Shown: positions 9,160 to 17,931 of the stretch, piece by piece
Numbering within the stretch: the first letter of the stretch is position 1
Layout: the number at the start of each line of letters is the position of its first letter
Assembly (NCBI RefSeq): GCF_022818495.1
Contig: NZ_CP089291.1
Coordinates: 3,923,501-3,987,500, forward strand
Source of the DNA: Fodinisporobacter ferrooxydans
GTDB taxonomy: Bacteria > Bacillota > Bacilli > Tumebacillales > MYW30-H2
Direction of reading: 5' to 3'
Length of the DNA: 64,000 nt
Program-made: the position numbers and the translations under genes
Notes under the pieces: generated by a model
What the model was told of the DNA's origin: nothing
What the model saw: the letters and a program-made list of their open reading frames with translations, nothing else
Databases searched by the model: none

Positions 9160-9383
9160 AATAAAACCTCCATTCGAACTCATTCTGATTTAAGATTACC
9201 GCAACCTTGCCAAATGTTGCAAAACAATTTATTTTACATAAAGCAATCGGATCCAGTGTTTTTGGTGACCATTTCTTATATAATTTTAATCAATTATTAA
9301 ATTATATTTATAATTAAATTTTATCTAGCTTTTTATTCGTTTGTTTTCGTATAATAGGCTTGTAAGCACAACAAAATGGAAAA

Positions 9384-9785
9384 GTGGCGAAAAAGATGGA
9401 TCTTCAACAAATCTTCGAAGGTGTTTACCAAATCCAAAAACAGATTTCTGCTTTGCAACAGGATGTAAATGAACTCCGTACCGAAATGCAGCAGTTCAAA
9501 GTTGAAATTCGTGCCGAGATGCAACAATTCAAAGACGAGATGCGCACTGAGATGCAGCAGTTCAAAGCCGAGATGCGCACTGAGATGCAGCAGTTCAAAG
9601 CCGAGATGTGCACTGAGATGCAGCAGTTCAAAGCCGAGATGAATACACGTTTCGAAGAGCAGGAAATAAATTTCGAAGAGTTGCGAGACAGTATAGATTT
9701 GCTGGTAGAGAAAAAGTGGGAAATTGAAAAGGAACTTCATCAAGTAAAAAAACGTGTTCGATTGAAACAAACGTTAAATCGATAG
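9384..9785 (+). CDS. Coiled-coil protein with 11-residue repeats
   Basis: The 133-residue protein is almost wholly helical. Residues 33-87 are five copies of an 11-residue unit with consensus TEMQQFKAEMR, flanked by less regular coiled coil. Hendecads of this kind form right-handed or near-straight coiled coils. There is no signal peptide or membrane segment. I do not recognise a family with known function. The GTG start has only a weak upstream site; an ATG four codons later is possible. The gene is on the plus strand in an AT-rich gap between xerD and deoB, where related genomes have no gene, so it may be a recent insertion. Confidence 0.6.
   Translation: MAKKMDLQQIFEGVYQIQKQISALQQDVNELRTEMQQFKVEIRAEMQQFKDEMRTEMQQFKAEMRTEMQQFKAEMCTEMQQFKAEMNTRFEEQEINFEELRDSIDLLVEKKWEIEKELHQVKKRVRLKQTLNR
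9480..9644 (+). repeat. Five tandem 33-bp repeats inside the coiled-coil gene
   Basis: Five in-frame 33-bp units, the central three nearly identical (ACTGAGATGCAGCAGTTCAA and so on). The high nucleotide identity shows recent copy expansion, so copy number could vary between strains. Confidence 0.9.
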
Positions 9786-10031
9786 GTAATTCAGATCGTA
9801 CAGACAGAACATTCCATTTGCTGACATAATTTTATTCACGCATTTCTTTCCGATTGCCCCGCACCCCTCATCTTGGACATCACTTACCGTGGAAAGGAAC
9901 CTTTCAACCAAATATGTGCCCCAAATCAAGGAATATGGCAGTTTGGTTAAAAAGCCGCGACACCTTGAAAGGGGCACTTGTATGATCTTTTGATATGCTG
10001 CCTAATGGAATCGTAACGAATTTCTGAGACA

Positions 10032-10922
10032 TTATGCACGTGGATGTGCTTTCGCATATACATCCTTTAAGCGATGGCTTTTCGTCAACTGTGTATACAC
10101 TTGTGTCGTGGAAATATCCGCATGTCCCAACATTTCTTGGACTGACCGCAAATCCGCACCATTTTCCAACATATGTGTCGCAAACGAATGCCGCAACGTA
10201 TGTGGAGTAATTTCTACCCGTATATTGGCCAAGACGGCATACTTCTTGATGATTTTCCAAAACCCTTGCCTGGATAACCGCTGTCCCAAGTGATTGACAA
10301 ACAGTGCTTGCTCATGTTCATGTTTCAGCAGTTTGTGCCGACAACATTCAAGATACTGTTTGACGTAAAGTATAGCTGTTTCACCTATTGGAATGACACG
10401 TTCTCTCGAAGTACTGCCAGAGCATCTTAGATATGCCAATGATAACTGGATATCGTCTACATTTAACGATACAAGCTCAGAGACCCGAATCCCGCTTGCA
10501 TATAACAATTCAAGCATTGCTTTATCTCGCAAACCGGTTGTTGTTGAAAGACTCGGGCCATCGAGCAGTGCATTGATTTCCGCTATTGTAAGTATAGTCG
10601 GCAATTTTTTCTCAGGTTTCGGCGACTCCAAATTGACAGTAGGATCCCGATCAATTTGACCGGATCGCAAAAGGTACCCATAAAACGCACGCAAACTCGC
10701 CAAATTTCGAGAGATGGTTGCAGTTGCTCGCCCTTCTTTTTGCAAATACGCAAGAAATGCAATGATTGTCGAACGGGTTCCTTGGTGAACATGTAGCCCG
10801 GATTGATCGAGAAACACAGCCAATCCATGCAAATCCCGCTGATAGGACGCAAGCGTATTGGTAGAAAGACCTCGCTCAACCGTAAGATATTGAATGAATT
10901 GTTCAATTAAATTGTCCACCAA
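10032..10922 (-). CDS. xerD: Site-specific tyrosine recombinase XerD
   Basis: With XerC it resolves chromosome dimers at dif. The 296-residue protein has an N-terminal SAM-like core-binding domain (about 1-85) and a catalytic domain with the Arg in ASGIRVSELVSL, the HTLRHSFATHML box, the second His in LGHADISTTQ and the nucleophile Tyr in VYTQL. Length and motifs are typical. Position beside the DUF4227 gene and fur matches B. subtilis ripX/xerD. The 246-base gap downstream holds nothing I recognise. Confidence 0.94.
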   Translation of the reverse strand: MVDNLIEQFIQYLTVERGLSTNTLASYQRDLHGLAVFLDQSGLHVHQGTRSTIIAFLAYLQKEGRATATISRNLASLRAFYGYLLRSGQIDRDPTVNLESPKPEKKLPTILTIAEINALLDGPSLSTTTGLRDKAMLELLYASGIRVSELVSLNVDDIQLSLAYLRCSGSTSRERVIPIGETAILYVKQYLECCRHKLLKHEHEQALFVNHLGQRLSRQGFWKIIKKYAVLANIRVEITPHTLRHSFATHMLENGADLRSVQEMLGHADISTTQVYTQLTKSHRLKDVYAKAHPRA

Positions 10923-11011
10923 AAACCAAACTCCTTTGCTTCTTCCGTCACGATTCTATGTATGTATTCCACACATTTTTTGAATCTCCTCCATTCCAGA
11001 GTAAATGGGTA

Positions 11012-11248
11012 TTATTCCCCGGTAATATAAAACACTCGCAGACGTTGCAAATCTTCCATGTACCAAGGCTGTTCATGACTTGCCGCTGCCTGAACCTTGA
11101 TTGAACGTCCTTTGGGCGGATGATACGGATCATTCTGCCATAAAACATAATGAATCAAGTGCAACGCTTGGTACATAAACAAGGTGCCCGCTACGATCAA
11201 TATCCACATTTGCAAAAAGCGAATCAGTCTCCGCACAGAGATAATCAT
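11012..11248 (-). CDS. DUF4227 (YqzK-like) membrane protein
   Basis: A 78-residue protein with one N-terminal membrane helix (about residues 8-30) and a cytoplasmic or external tail ending in the conserved LQRLRVFYITGE. The B. subtilis counterpart YqzK sits between fur and xerD, exactly as here, and has a similar ending. Function unknown. GGAGGG precedes the ATG. Confidence 0.85.
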   Translation of the reverse strand: MIISVRRLIRFLQMWILIVAGTLFMYQALHLIHYVLWQNDPYHPPKGRSIKVQAAASHEQPWYMEDLQRLRVFYITGE

Positions 11249-11358
11249 CAGTCAGTCCCTCCGCATCCGTTTCGAATCTTTGATTTGCCAAATTCGGACT
11301 TCCTATGCTTGTCTATATGCAGCCAGTCCCTGCTTCATGACAAAAAGCATATAAGTGC

Positions 11359-11466
11359 GTGTTCAAAAAGTGGTTAAGTAAGACACAAGGAGTGCGAAGC
11401 CGAAGCACGAAAAGGCGACGGAGTGTACGTGTCTGGTACATGAGTAAATCTCTTTGGGATTCTTGA
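11359..11466 (+). repeat. Intergenic repeat, copy 1 (left part only)
   Basis: About 105 bases starting GTGTTCAAAAAGTGGTTAAG and ending near TTGGGATTC are nearly identical to the left two-thirds of the copy between the carboxyltransferase and epimerase genes. The right end is missing; the fur terminator follows. Translations of the repeat give short spurious ORFs. Confidence 0.9.
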
Positions 11467-11474
11467 TACGATGC

Positions 11475-11518
11475 AAAAAGACCAAGCGCCTTGGTCATAG
11501 CACGTCAAGGCTCTGGTC
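11475..11518 (-). terminator. Probable fur terminator
   Basis: An imperfect stem (GACCAGAGCCTTG with CAAGGCGCTTGGTC) followed on the minus strand by TTTTT, about 40 bases after the fur stop. Confidence 0.65.
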
Positions 11519-11556
11519 TTTCTGAGAAAAAACGCATTCTTTGGTTTTTCTATTTC

Positions 11557-12012
11557 CTACATGTTTTTCAGTTTCATTTCTTGTTGGCAGCTTTCACAAT
11601 ACCCAAGCAGATTCACACGATGATCTACAATTTTAAACTTATGTTCCCGTTCGACTCGCATCTCCAAATCATCCAGCAAATCTTCAATTTCCGATACCTC
11701 TCCACACTTCAGGCAAATCAGGTGGTGATGATGGTGCGGATGGTCATCCGAACGAAACTCATAGCGCGAAACTCCATCGCCAAAGCTCAATTTTTCTATA
11801 ATACGCAAATCATGCAATAATTCGAGTGTTCGATACACAGTTGCCAATCCAATATCCGGGTTGCGCTGCTTGACTAACATAAAAATATCTTCCGCGCTTA
11901 AATGTTTTTCCTGATTTTCCAATAAAATCTGCAAGGTTGCTTCCCGTTGCGGTGTCAATTTGAGTTGCTGAGACTGCAACTGTTTTTTTATTTGTTCCAA
12001 ACGTTCCTGCAT
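11557..12012 (-). CDS. fur: Ferric uptake regulator Fur
   Basis: A Fe(II)-dependent repressor of iron uptake. The 151-residue protein has a winged-helix N-terminal domain (GLATVYRTLELLHD recognition helix near residue 55), a metal-binding segment HPHHHHHLICLKCGEV containing the first CxxC, and a second pair GYCESCQQE at the C-terminus. The order spoIIM-fur-yqzK-xerD supports Fur rather than PerR or Zur; the sequence alone would be less decisive. Confidence 0.9.
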   Translation of the reverse strand: MQERLEQIKKQLQSQQLKLTPQREATLQILLENQEKHLSAEDIFMLVKQRNPDIGLATVYRTLELLHDLRIIEKLSFGDGVSRYEFRSDDHPHHHHHLICLKCGEVSEIEDLLDDLEMRVEREHKFKIVDHRVNLLGYCESCQQEMKLKNM

Positions 12013-12118
12013 CTCATCGCAACCCCTTTCTTACCATCTAAACGTACTAATTATAGGAAAGACAAAAAACATCGTCAAGCAGCAAAGAAAAAAACCTGCA
12101 AACAAAGAAACGTCAAAG

Positions 12119-12460
12119 TCACTGCATACTTTGACGCCGCATGATTTCTAACAGAACGGTATAGGAATCAGGCTGACCGGGATCATCTAGAGCCATTTTA
12201 TTTTTCGTTTTATGTCCGCATCTTTTGCATTGATGGACGATTTGATAGCCTTTTTTTGTGTGCAGCTCAATGGCGACAGGCTCCAGGATTCCGCCGCACT
12301 GTGCATTGCGGTCCCCCGGTTTATCGTCGAGATGCAAAGAATACAAACACTCCGGACAATGATTGCGGCAACTGCCGTTTTTGAGCGGATGAACAAATGT
12401 ATGGCAATTTATGCATGTAAACGATTCATTTCGAACCGTAAATTGTGGTTGATCAGTCAT
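12119..12460 (-). CDS. RNHCP domain protein
   Basis: A 113-residue zinc-ribbon-like protein carrying the name-giving SCRNHCPECLYS motif near residue 30, an earlier FTCINCHTF pair and a later HQCKRCGHKTKNK pair. Together with CGGILEPV this gives about four CxxC-type knuckles, likely binding two zinc ions. The family has no known function; nucleic-acid binding is plausible from the fold only. GAGAGGG precedes the ATG. It lies between fur and spoIIM. Confidence 0.88.
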   Translation of the reverse strand: MTDQPQFTVRNESFTCINCHTFVHPLKNGSCRNHCPECLYSLHLDDKPGDRNAQCGGILEPVAIELHTKKGYQIVHQCKRCGHKTKNKMALDDPGQPDSYTVLLEIMRRQSMQ

Positions 12461-12473
12461 TCGAAAACCCTCT

Positions 12474-13106
12474 CTAAAACAACGGTGTAATCCATTTTAA
12501 AAGATTCGTGGATACATAACCCTCGATTCCGGATGCAAGAATCATAACAAAAGCCATTGTTAAGACAACACCCGAAAACGACAAAAATTTTTGATATGCC
12601 GGTTCTTCATGATGATGAAACCGATTTTTTATCATGGTCAGAGAAAAGGATAATCCCACGACACATGTAGTCAATAATGCAGGTACAACGAGCAAATTTT
12701 GCGGAAAAATCGCGGTTAGCACGAATAAGATTCCCCTCCAGGCATATTGATCGACCATAAATCCAATGACAAACCCGACTGCGAATCCCTTCAAAAATAA
12801 AAGAACGACAATCAACGGCAGACCGATGATCGACAGGCCCAAAATCCAAATCAGGCCTTCTACTTTTAGATTGGACGCTGTGCGGTTCCACATGACTGCT
12901 GCGCCGCTGGCTGTTTGTTGATGATATACCGCCGTAAAAAATGACTGCAATTCGTCAAACAACTGTTTTTTCTGATCTGGATCCAATGCATGAACGACAA
13001 TTGAGCCGAAAACCACACCTACAACAAAGACGACGACGGAAAATACGATGAGTGAATAGTTTTGTGCGACGAATCCTTCGACAAATGCTTTTGCTTTACG
13101 AGTCAT
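12474..13106 (-). CDS. spoIIM: Stage II sporulation protein M
   Basis: SpoIIM is part of the SpoIIDMP machine that dissolves septal peptidoglycan and drives engulfment of the forespore. The 210-residue protein has a hydrophobic N-terminal helix (about residues 17-38), a soluble loop, then several membrane helices including VEGLIWILGLSIIGLPLIVV and FLSFSGVVLTMAFVMILASG. Family length and position near fur match B. subtilis. GGAGGG precedes the ATG. Confidence 0.93.
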   Translation of the reverse strand: MTRKAKAFVEGFVAQNYSLIVFSVVVFVVGVVFGSIVVHALDPDQKKQLFDELQSFFTAVYHQQTASGAAVMWNRTASNLKVEGLIWILGLSIIGLPLIVVLLFLKGFAVGFVIGFMVDQYAWRGILFVLTAIFPQNLLVVPALLTTCVVGLSFSLTMIKNRFHHHEEPAYQKFLSFSGVVLTMAFVMILASGIEGYVSTNLLKWITPLF

Positions 13107-13175
13107 ACATGAGGCCCTCCTTGTCCCGTTCCCTACACTGTATGTGGACGAGCCCCAACTTATGTCTCCGTTATT

Positions 13176-14369
13176 TCACAACACTTTTCCGTAAACCCCG
13201 GCTCCACCTGTTTGAATGTCTACTTGCCCCATTCGTGCATCTACGATTCGCTGCGCAACTTGTGTGCCTATGACCGCCGCCAACTCCTCAAAGGAAGCTT
13301 GATGGATCACCGACATCTCCGTTCCAAATGCATCCAATAATTTTTCTAACGTTTTTTTGCCGACTTTCGGGATGTACTCCAGTGGAATTTGATAGAAATA
13401 AGGCGGACGGAATTCCGGCGATCTGCTCTGGGATAGGTCTGCAATCATTTCCAATCGGTCAGCAACACCTTGAATCATATTCGCACTGCCGCATTTGTCA
13501 CAAGCAATCGCCGCACTTCGAAACTCACTTGGAATAAAGCCACACGCATAGCAAGAGGTGCGATGGTATTTTCCCAGCAGCGGATGCAGCCCGTAATTGG
13601 CGATGATCTTTCTGCCTTCCTGATTTTGGAGCGCTTTTGTCAAATCGTCAAACGTCGGTTCCTGAAGTTCGACAACGTTATATTCACGGGCAATCTTGGC
13701 TGTAGAGTGCGCATCGGAATTGCTGACAAAGGGCAATTCGTGCAATTCCTGAATCCGGTCCGCCATTTGCGTATCCGCAGACAACCCCAACTCGATCGCT
13801 GTGACAAGAGCCGGGTCGACCATTTCCGCCATTGCTGTGACACAATTCCCATACATGCCTTTGTGCGGTGTAAACGCGTGATTGACGATAAACCAGCCAC
13901 CCAATTCTTGTGCCATCTGTTGCAATTCGTACGCCTGGCAGCGGGCTCTTTGCGAGCTTAACAGGACATTGCTGACCTGTGTTTTCAAAAACCGGCTAAA
14001 CTCCTTCATCACCGGGAGCGAAGGCATCCAAATGCCGAAATGGGCAGCACCTCCTGCCGGGCCCGCCGTCTCAACTTCCGCACCTAAGAAAAGCGTCGTC
14101 CGATCTTTGTAGCGCAAGCCCCCGCCGGCAAGTTCATATAAGTCGCCTTGCTGCAAAAGCACCTGCAAATCCTCCTGAACCGCCGGTGAAGAACCGTCAA
14201 TCACACCGATGATATCAATCCCTTTGCGATGCGCGGCTTCTTCAAGGATTGCTTGCAAGGTCAGATCTTTGGATGCCGTTATCTTCACTGGTTGATTGTT
14301 GCCGGCCCTGCCGACATGTACATGCAAATCACAAAAATACCGGTTTTGCGATCCTTTATTTTCGATCAT
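13176..14369 (-). CDS. Endonuclease Q family DNA repair nuclease
   Basis: The protein has a PHP-type metal site DLHVHVG near residue 14, further metal ligands (FIVNHAFTPHKG, PFVSNSDAHS), a four-cysteine zinc knuckle CYACGF with CDKCGS, and a C-terminal helix-hairpin-helix IPKVGKKTLEKLLDAFG. This set is that of EndoQ, which nicks DNA 5-prime of deaminated bases; B. subtilis has a member (YqxK region). The ATG at MIENKGSQ is chosen because it lies 2 bases after nudF; a longer in-frame ORF would overlap nudF heavily. It is 397 residues. Probably acts with nucleotide clean-up by the adjacent NudF. Confidence 0.85.
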   Translation of the reverse strand: MIENKGSQNRYFCDLHVHVGRAGNNQPVKITASKDLTLQAILEEAAHRKGIDIIGVIDGSSPAVQEDLQVLLQQGDLYELAGGGLRYKDRTTLFLGAEVETAGPAGGAAHFGIWMPSLPVMKEFSRFLKTQVSNVLLSSQRARCQAYELQQMAQELGGWFIVNHAFTPHKGMYGNCVTAMAEMVDPALVTAIELGLSADTQMADRIQELHELPFVSNSDAHSTAKIAREYNVVELQEPTFDDLTKALQNQEGRKIIANYGLHPLLGKYHRTSCYACGFIPSEFRSAAIACDKCGSANMIQGVADRLEMIADLSQSRSPEFRPPYFYQIPLEYIPKVGKKTLEKLLDAFGTEMSVIHQASFEELAAVIGTQVAQRIVDARMGQVDIQTGGAGVYGKVL

Positions 14370-14371
14370 AG

Positions 14372-14995
14372 TCAAACACCACGCTGCTGCCACAACCACC
14401 AATAGAGCGGCACCAATGTTTTGGCGTCGATTATGGCTTGCTGCTGCAGCCACAAGAGAATTTGAACGGCATCCGCCTCAAGCACTTGCAGGAATTCATC
14501 ATCATCAGGATTCGCTTGGGTTTTTTCCAATTGCTTGGCCACATATACATGCATGATCTCATCCGCAAATCCCGGCGAAGTGAAAAACGAATGGAGATGC
14601 TGCCACTCTTGCGCCCGATATCCCGTTTCTTCCTGCAATTCCCTTTGTGCAGCCTCGAAAGGATCTTCACCCGGCTCTAATTTTCCTGCAGGAATTTCTA
14701 ATGATACCCGCTCAATTGCTTTTCGGTATTGACGGACAAATACGATCTTCCCTTCCTCTGTCACTGCCAGTACAGCCACAGCGCCCGGATGTTTCACCAC
14801 TTCCCGCGTAGCTTCACGGCCATTTGGCAAGCGTACTGTCAGCAAGTCCAGGGAGATGACCTTCCCGTCAAAGATCCGCTTGCTTTCCAACGTTTTTTCT
14901 TGTACCTGATCATCAAAGTCTTGCAAGTCCATTGTTCCGGCTTCGATCAAAGCGTCTGTATTTTCAGCAGAATGTTTTGAATTATTGTCTTTCAA
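14372..14995 (-). CDS. nudF: ADP-ribose pyrophosphatase NudF
   Basis: A Nudix hydrolase cleaving ADP-ribose to AMP and ribose-5-phosphate. The Nudix box is present (GKLEPGEDPFEAAQRELQEE, then TGY), with the family sequence VKHPGAVAVLAVTEEGKIVFV before it and FFTSPGFADEIMHVYVA after it, both typical of the YqkG/NudF group. The TTG start follows AGGAAG by eight bases and gives 207 residues; an internal ATG at MDLQDFDDQ is also possible and closer to the usual 185. Coupled to the EndoQ-like gene. Confidence 0.88.
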   Translation of the reverse strand: MKDNNSKHSAENTDALIEAGTMDLQDFDDQVQEKTLESKRIFDGKVISLDLLTVRLPNGREATREVVKHPGAVAVLAVTEEGKIVFVRQYRKAIERVSLEIPAGKLEPGEDPFEAAQRELQEETGYRAQEWQHLHSFFTSPGFADEIMHVYVAKQLEKTQANPDDDEFLQVLEADAVQILLWLQQQAIIDAKTLVPLYWWLWQQRGV

Positions 14996-15169
14996 TTGTT
15001 TCACTTCCTTACAACGAAATGTCCGCGGGGCCACGAACATTGGAATAATTTCAATCAATTTGACATAGACTTGTACAACACAAAAGGAGGCCAGATTCAT
15101 GCATACATATCGAACACAAACGTCCATAACCATTGCCGGAAAGGCATGGCAAATCCGGGCATATCTCCG

Positions 15170-16411
15170 TCAATTTCGTACGTCCTCCGCATATCTCAGG
15201 GACTTTCTCCATGCAGTCGACCGCACAGCCACCTCTGCCGCAGCACCGGCCATATCGAAAAAAACCGGGTCATCCTCATATGTACGGCCCATTGATGAAC
15301 AATGAATCCCATACTGCCTGAAAGCATCCGATACATGCGAACATCCTGTTTCAATAATCTCATAACGTTCACAGATGCGATGCCCGATCAACTGATCCCA
15401 AATTTTCTCTTTGACAGTGCTTGAAGCAATTTCTGGTACTCCAATACTACCACTAACCAGAGAAACTTGCATTAACGATGTAAGGGTATGGTGGCTAATC
15501 CCATCATGGCGTTTTCTCCTGTCTGTTGCACTGCATCGAAGCACAGGAATTCCATGGCCGCGCAACGTATGGATCGCATTCAATGCCACGCCTTGCTCGA
15601 TTCCGGTATGGCCATATGTCGTTCCGGAGCCGGTAATTCCCGGTCCCATCGCTACGATGATTGCATCAGCCTGTAACGCATACCTGGCTGCCAGCAATCC
15701 GCTATACAGGTTGATCGCTTCAATATCTCCGCCAAATGCGTTGCCAACCGTGACAACCCCCGCCAACAGATGCTTCTGTTTCAATTCCTGACAATTCTTG
15801 CTCATCATGGCAGGCAACGCCCCGCCATCTGTCATGACGTACGCAATTTGACAGGAATGGGAAGTCAGGTACTGCAACACACTGCACAAAACAGGCACCA
15901 TACTGTGCAATTCGGCCACGATAACCGGACAATTGTGAAGGGAATCTTTTCCGTATATGCGGGAATGCAATGGATGTGTCGGTTCTTCAATGGCATGCAC
16001 TTTGAGCTGCATGGGCGTATAGCGCAACTTCATGATATGGCCGGCTTGTCTCTTCATGGCAAAATGGCTTCGATCCGTGCCGGTCTTTTGATTTTCAGCG
16101 CAAGCAGACAAAGGAGATCCTTTTGCATCCAGCCAGAGTTCCGTTCCAAATTCCGGATTTTCAGGTTTCGCTAACGTTTCCCTGATATCCGCATCAGGTA
16201 TGACAAAATCATAGCCGCCGCTGCCGAGTCCGAGCATGCGGGCCGTCCGATTGATTCGGACACGCATCCCAAGAGCACAGGAACCTGTCAAAAGCGGATA
16301 GGCAATCGCAGGTTGGATGCTCCCCGAACTCTCTTCGATTACATCGATCAGTTGGATATGCTCCCGTTCTTCTCGAATTCCGATCACATATCCGGATTCC
16401 CAATCAATCAT
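15170..16411 (-). CDS. DUF3866 family protein
   Basis: A 413-residue soluble protein of the DUF3866 family, found in Actinobacteria and some spore-forming Firmicutes. Visible features are an N-terminal beta-barrel-like part starting MIDWESGYVIGIREERE, a Gly-rich GLGSGGYDFV, then TDGGALPAMMS and MGPGITGSGTTYGHTG. Function is unknown. The ATG is chosen because AAGGAGG precedes it and the family begins there; this start overlaps the end of the upstream permease gene by 8 bases, so the two are probably translated together. Confidence 0.85.
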   Translation of the reverse strand: MIDWESGYVIGIREEREHIQLIDVIEESSGSIQPAIAYPLLTGSCALGMRVRINRTARMLGLGSGGYDFVIPDADIRETLAKPENPEFGTELWLDAKGSPLSACAENQKTGTDRSHFAMKRQAGHIMKLRYTPMQLKVHAIEEPTHPLHSRIYGKDSLHNCPVIVAELHSMVPVLCSVLQYLTSHSCQIAYVMTDGGALPAMMSKNCQELKQKHLLAGVVTVGNAFGGDIEAINLYSGLLAARYALQADAIIVAMGPGITGSGTTYGHTGIEQGVALNAIHTLRGHGIPVLRCSATDRRKRHDGISHHTLTSLMQVSLVSGSIGVPEIASSTVKEKIWDQLIGHRICERYEIIETGCSHVSDAFRQYGIHCSSMGRTYEDDPVFFDMAGAAAEVAVRSTAWRKSLRYAEDVRN

Positions 16412-17831
16412 TTGTTCGAATCCTCCTTCTTTCGCTGAAATAAAAACCAACGGAGACGAGGATGAATATTCCAAATGCGTAATAAAAGCCAATTCTTTGA
16501 TCTTTATCCCATAACGAAAAAACGCTTAACGCAACTATGGCCGCAATCGTTATATATTGCCCGTAAGGTTGAGAAAATGCCCACCGCGAAACGTAGTCTC
16601 CTTTTTTATATCCACGTTTGCGCCAGATGAGAAACGTAAGGATCATGATGGTCCAATTTAAAAACGTAAAATAGGCAGAAGCGCTCGTGAGGTAGTTGTA
16701 GACTTTGGCAGGCAACAGGTAAGCGAGAATCAAGGCTGCGGCCATAGCCAAGGCACAGGAGAGCAAGGCGCCGACAGGATGGCCGTTTTTCGTCTCTTTT
16801 AACACAAATCGGGGAGCTTTATTGGCTTCACCAAGGCTGCGCAAAATCGACATAATCGAATATAGCGAACCTGCCATAACGGAAAATGCGGCAATCAGGA
16901 CGATTCCATTCAGTATGGTTGCAAGCAACGGCAGGTGCATCGCTTGTAAAGCGACGACAAACGGACTGTGCTTTGTATTGATGAGACGCCAAGGATACAT
17001 CAGCAGCAGCAATGCCGTGCTTGCGACATATAACACGGTAATCGAGACAATCAAGCCGGTCGTTGCTTTCGGGATCATCCTTTGCGGATCCCTCACTTCA
17101 CTTACTGCATTTGCAATGACGCCGATACCGGAATAGGAGAAAATGACGATTAACATCGCCTGCAGCACGCCACTCCAGCCATTGGGCAGAAAGCCCCCTT
17201 TGCCTTGTGCCAAATTTGACATGCTGATACCTGCCCCACCGCCAATGACACCGAAAATCACCAGCACGCCAACGAGAATGAAACCGACAAGCGCCGCGAC
17301 TTTTACAATCGACATAACGGATTCGATATTTCCAAAATTTTTCACGCCAAATGCGTTCAAAACTACAATCAATGCAACAAAACTGGTAGCCATAATCGAT
17401 AACGGAATCTGCGGCATCCACAATTTTGCAAAAATAGACATCGCAACAGCTTCACTCGTGACAGCTAACACACCGGATGTGAAAAATACCCATCCCTGCA
17501 GAAACCCTACATAGGATCCCAGCATTTCTTCCGCATAGACGCGAAACGACCCCCGTACAGGATGGTTGACGGCGATCGAAGTGATCGATCCCAACACCTG
17601 TGACATAATGAGCGCCCCAAACAGATAGCTGATCAAAACACCCGGACCCGCTTGCTGAATCGGCATGCCGGATGCCAGAAAAAATCCGGCTCCGATAATT
17701 CCTCCAATGCCGATGAAAGCCAAACTAAACGCATTGAATGAATCTTTTTTGCCTGTCACGTGTTTCAAAGTTTCCCCTTGTTCGCCTTTCATACGATTTG
17801 GAAAGGAAAGAAGTCGGCTTTTTGACTTTTG
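16404..17831 (-). CDS. APC-superfamily amino acid permease
   Basis: A 475-residue integral membrane protein with about 12 helices and the APC signature FIGIGGIIGAGFFLASG near the N-terminus, plus a second conserved segment SYSGIGVIANAVSEVRDP. It resembles GABA/proline/lysine-type (AAT family) permeases; the substrate cannot be assigned from sequence. The ATG MQKSKSR follows CAGGTGTG; a TTG nine codons upstream is an alternative. It lies 100 bases after the carboxyltransferase gene and overlaps the DUF3866 start, so it may import an amino acid degraded by the acyl-CoA genes upstream. Confidence 0.88.
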   Translation of the reverse strand, partial: QKSKSRLLSFPNRMKGEQGETLKHVTGKKDSFNAFSLAFIGIGGIIGAGFFLASGMPIQQAGPGVLISYLFGALIMSQVLGSITSIAVNHPVRGSFRVYAEEMLGSYVGFLQGWVFFTSGVLAVTSEAVAMSIFAKLWMPQIPLSIMATSFVALIVVLNAFGVKNFGNIESVMSIVKVAALVGFILVGVLVIFGVIGGGAGISMSNLAQGKGGFLPNGWSGVLQAMLIVIFSYSGIGVIANAVSEVRDPQRMIPKATTGLIVSITVLYVASTALLLLMYPWRLINTKHSPFVVALQAMHLPLLATILNGIVLIAAFSVMAGSLYSIMSILRSLGEANKAPRFVLKETKNGHPVGALLSCALAMAAALILAYLLPAKVYNYLTSASAYFTFLNWTIMILTFLIWRKRGYKKGDYVSRWAFSQPYGQYITIAAIVALSVFSLWDKDQRIGFYYAFGIFILVSVGFYFSERRRIRTND

Positions 17832-17931
17832 CATTCGCGCACACACCTGTCCTATCAATGAAATTTTCTGATAGGTAGGTTTTCCAATTGTGTCCAGAAC
17901 TATGTGAGAGAATGAAAGTGAACTTCGAGAA

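Noticed and set aside
9425-9770. Minus-strand ORFs opposite the coiled-coil gene
   Set aside because: They are shadows of the 33-bp repeat; the plus-strand frame has the regular hydrophobic pattern of a coiled coil.
9774-9977. A 67-codon minus-strand ORF downstream of xerD
   Set aside because: No recognised motif, no convincing start and it overlaps the end of the coiled-coil gene; left as an unassigned gap.
11313-11498. ORFs inside repeat copies 1 and 2 with similar predicted peptides
   Set aside because: The peptide similarity comes from the DNA repeat; there is no ribosome binding site and the ORFs run into unrelated flanks.
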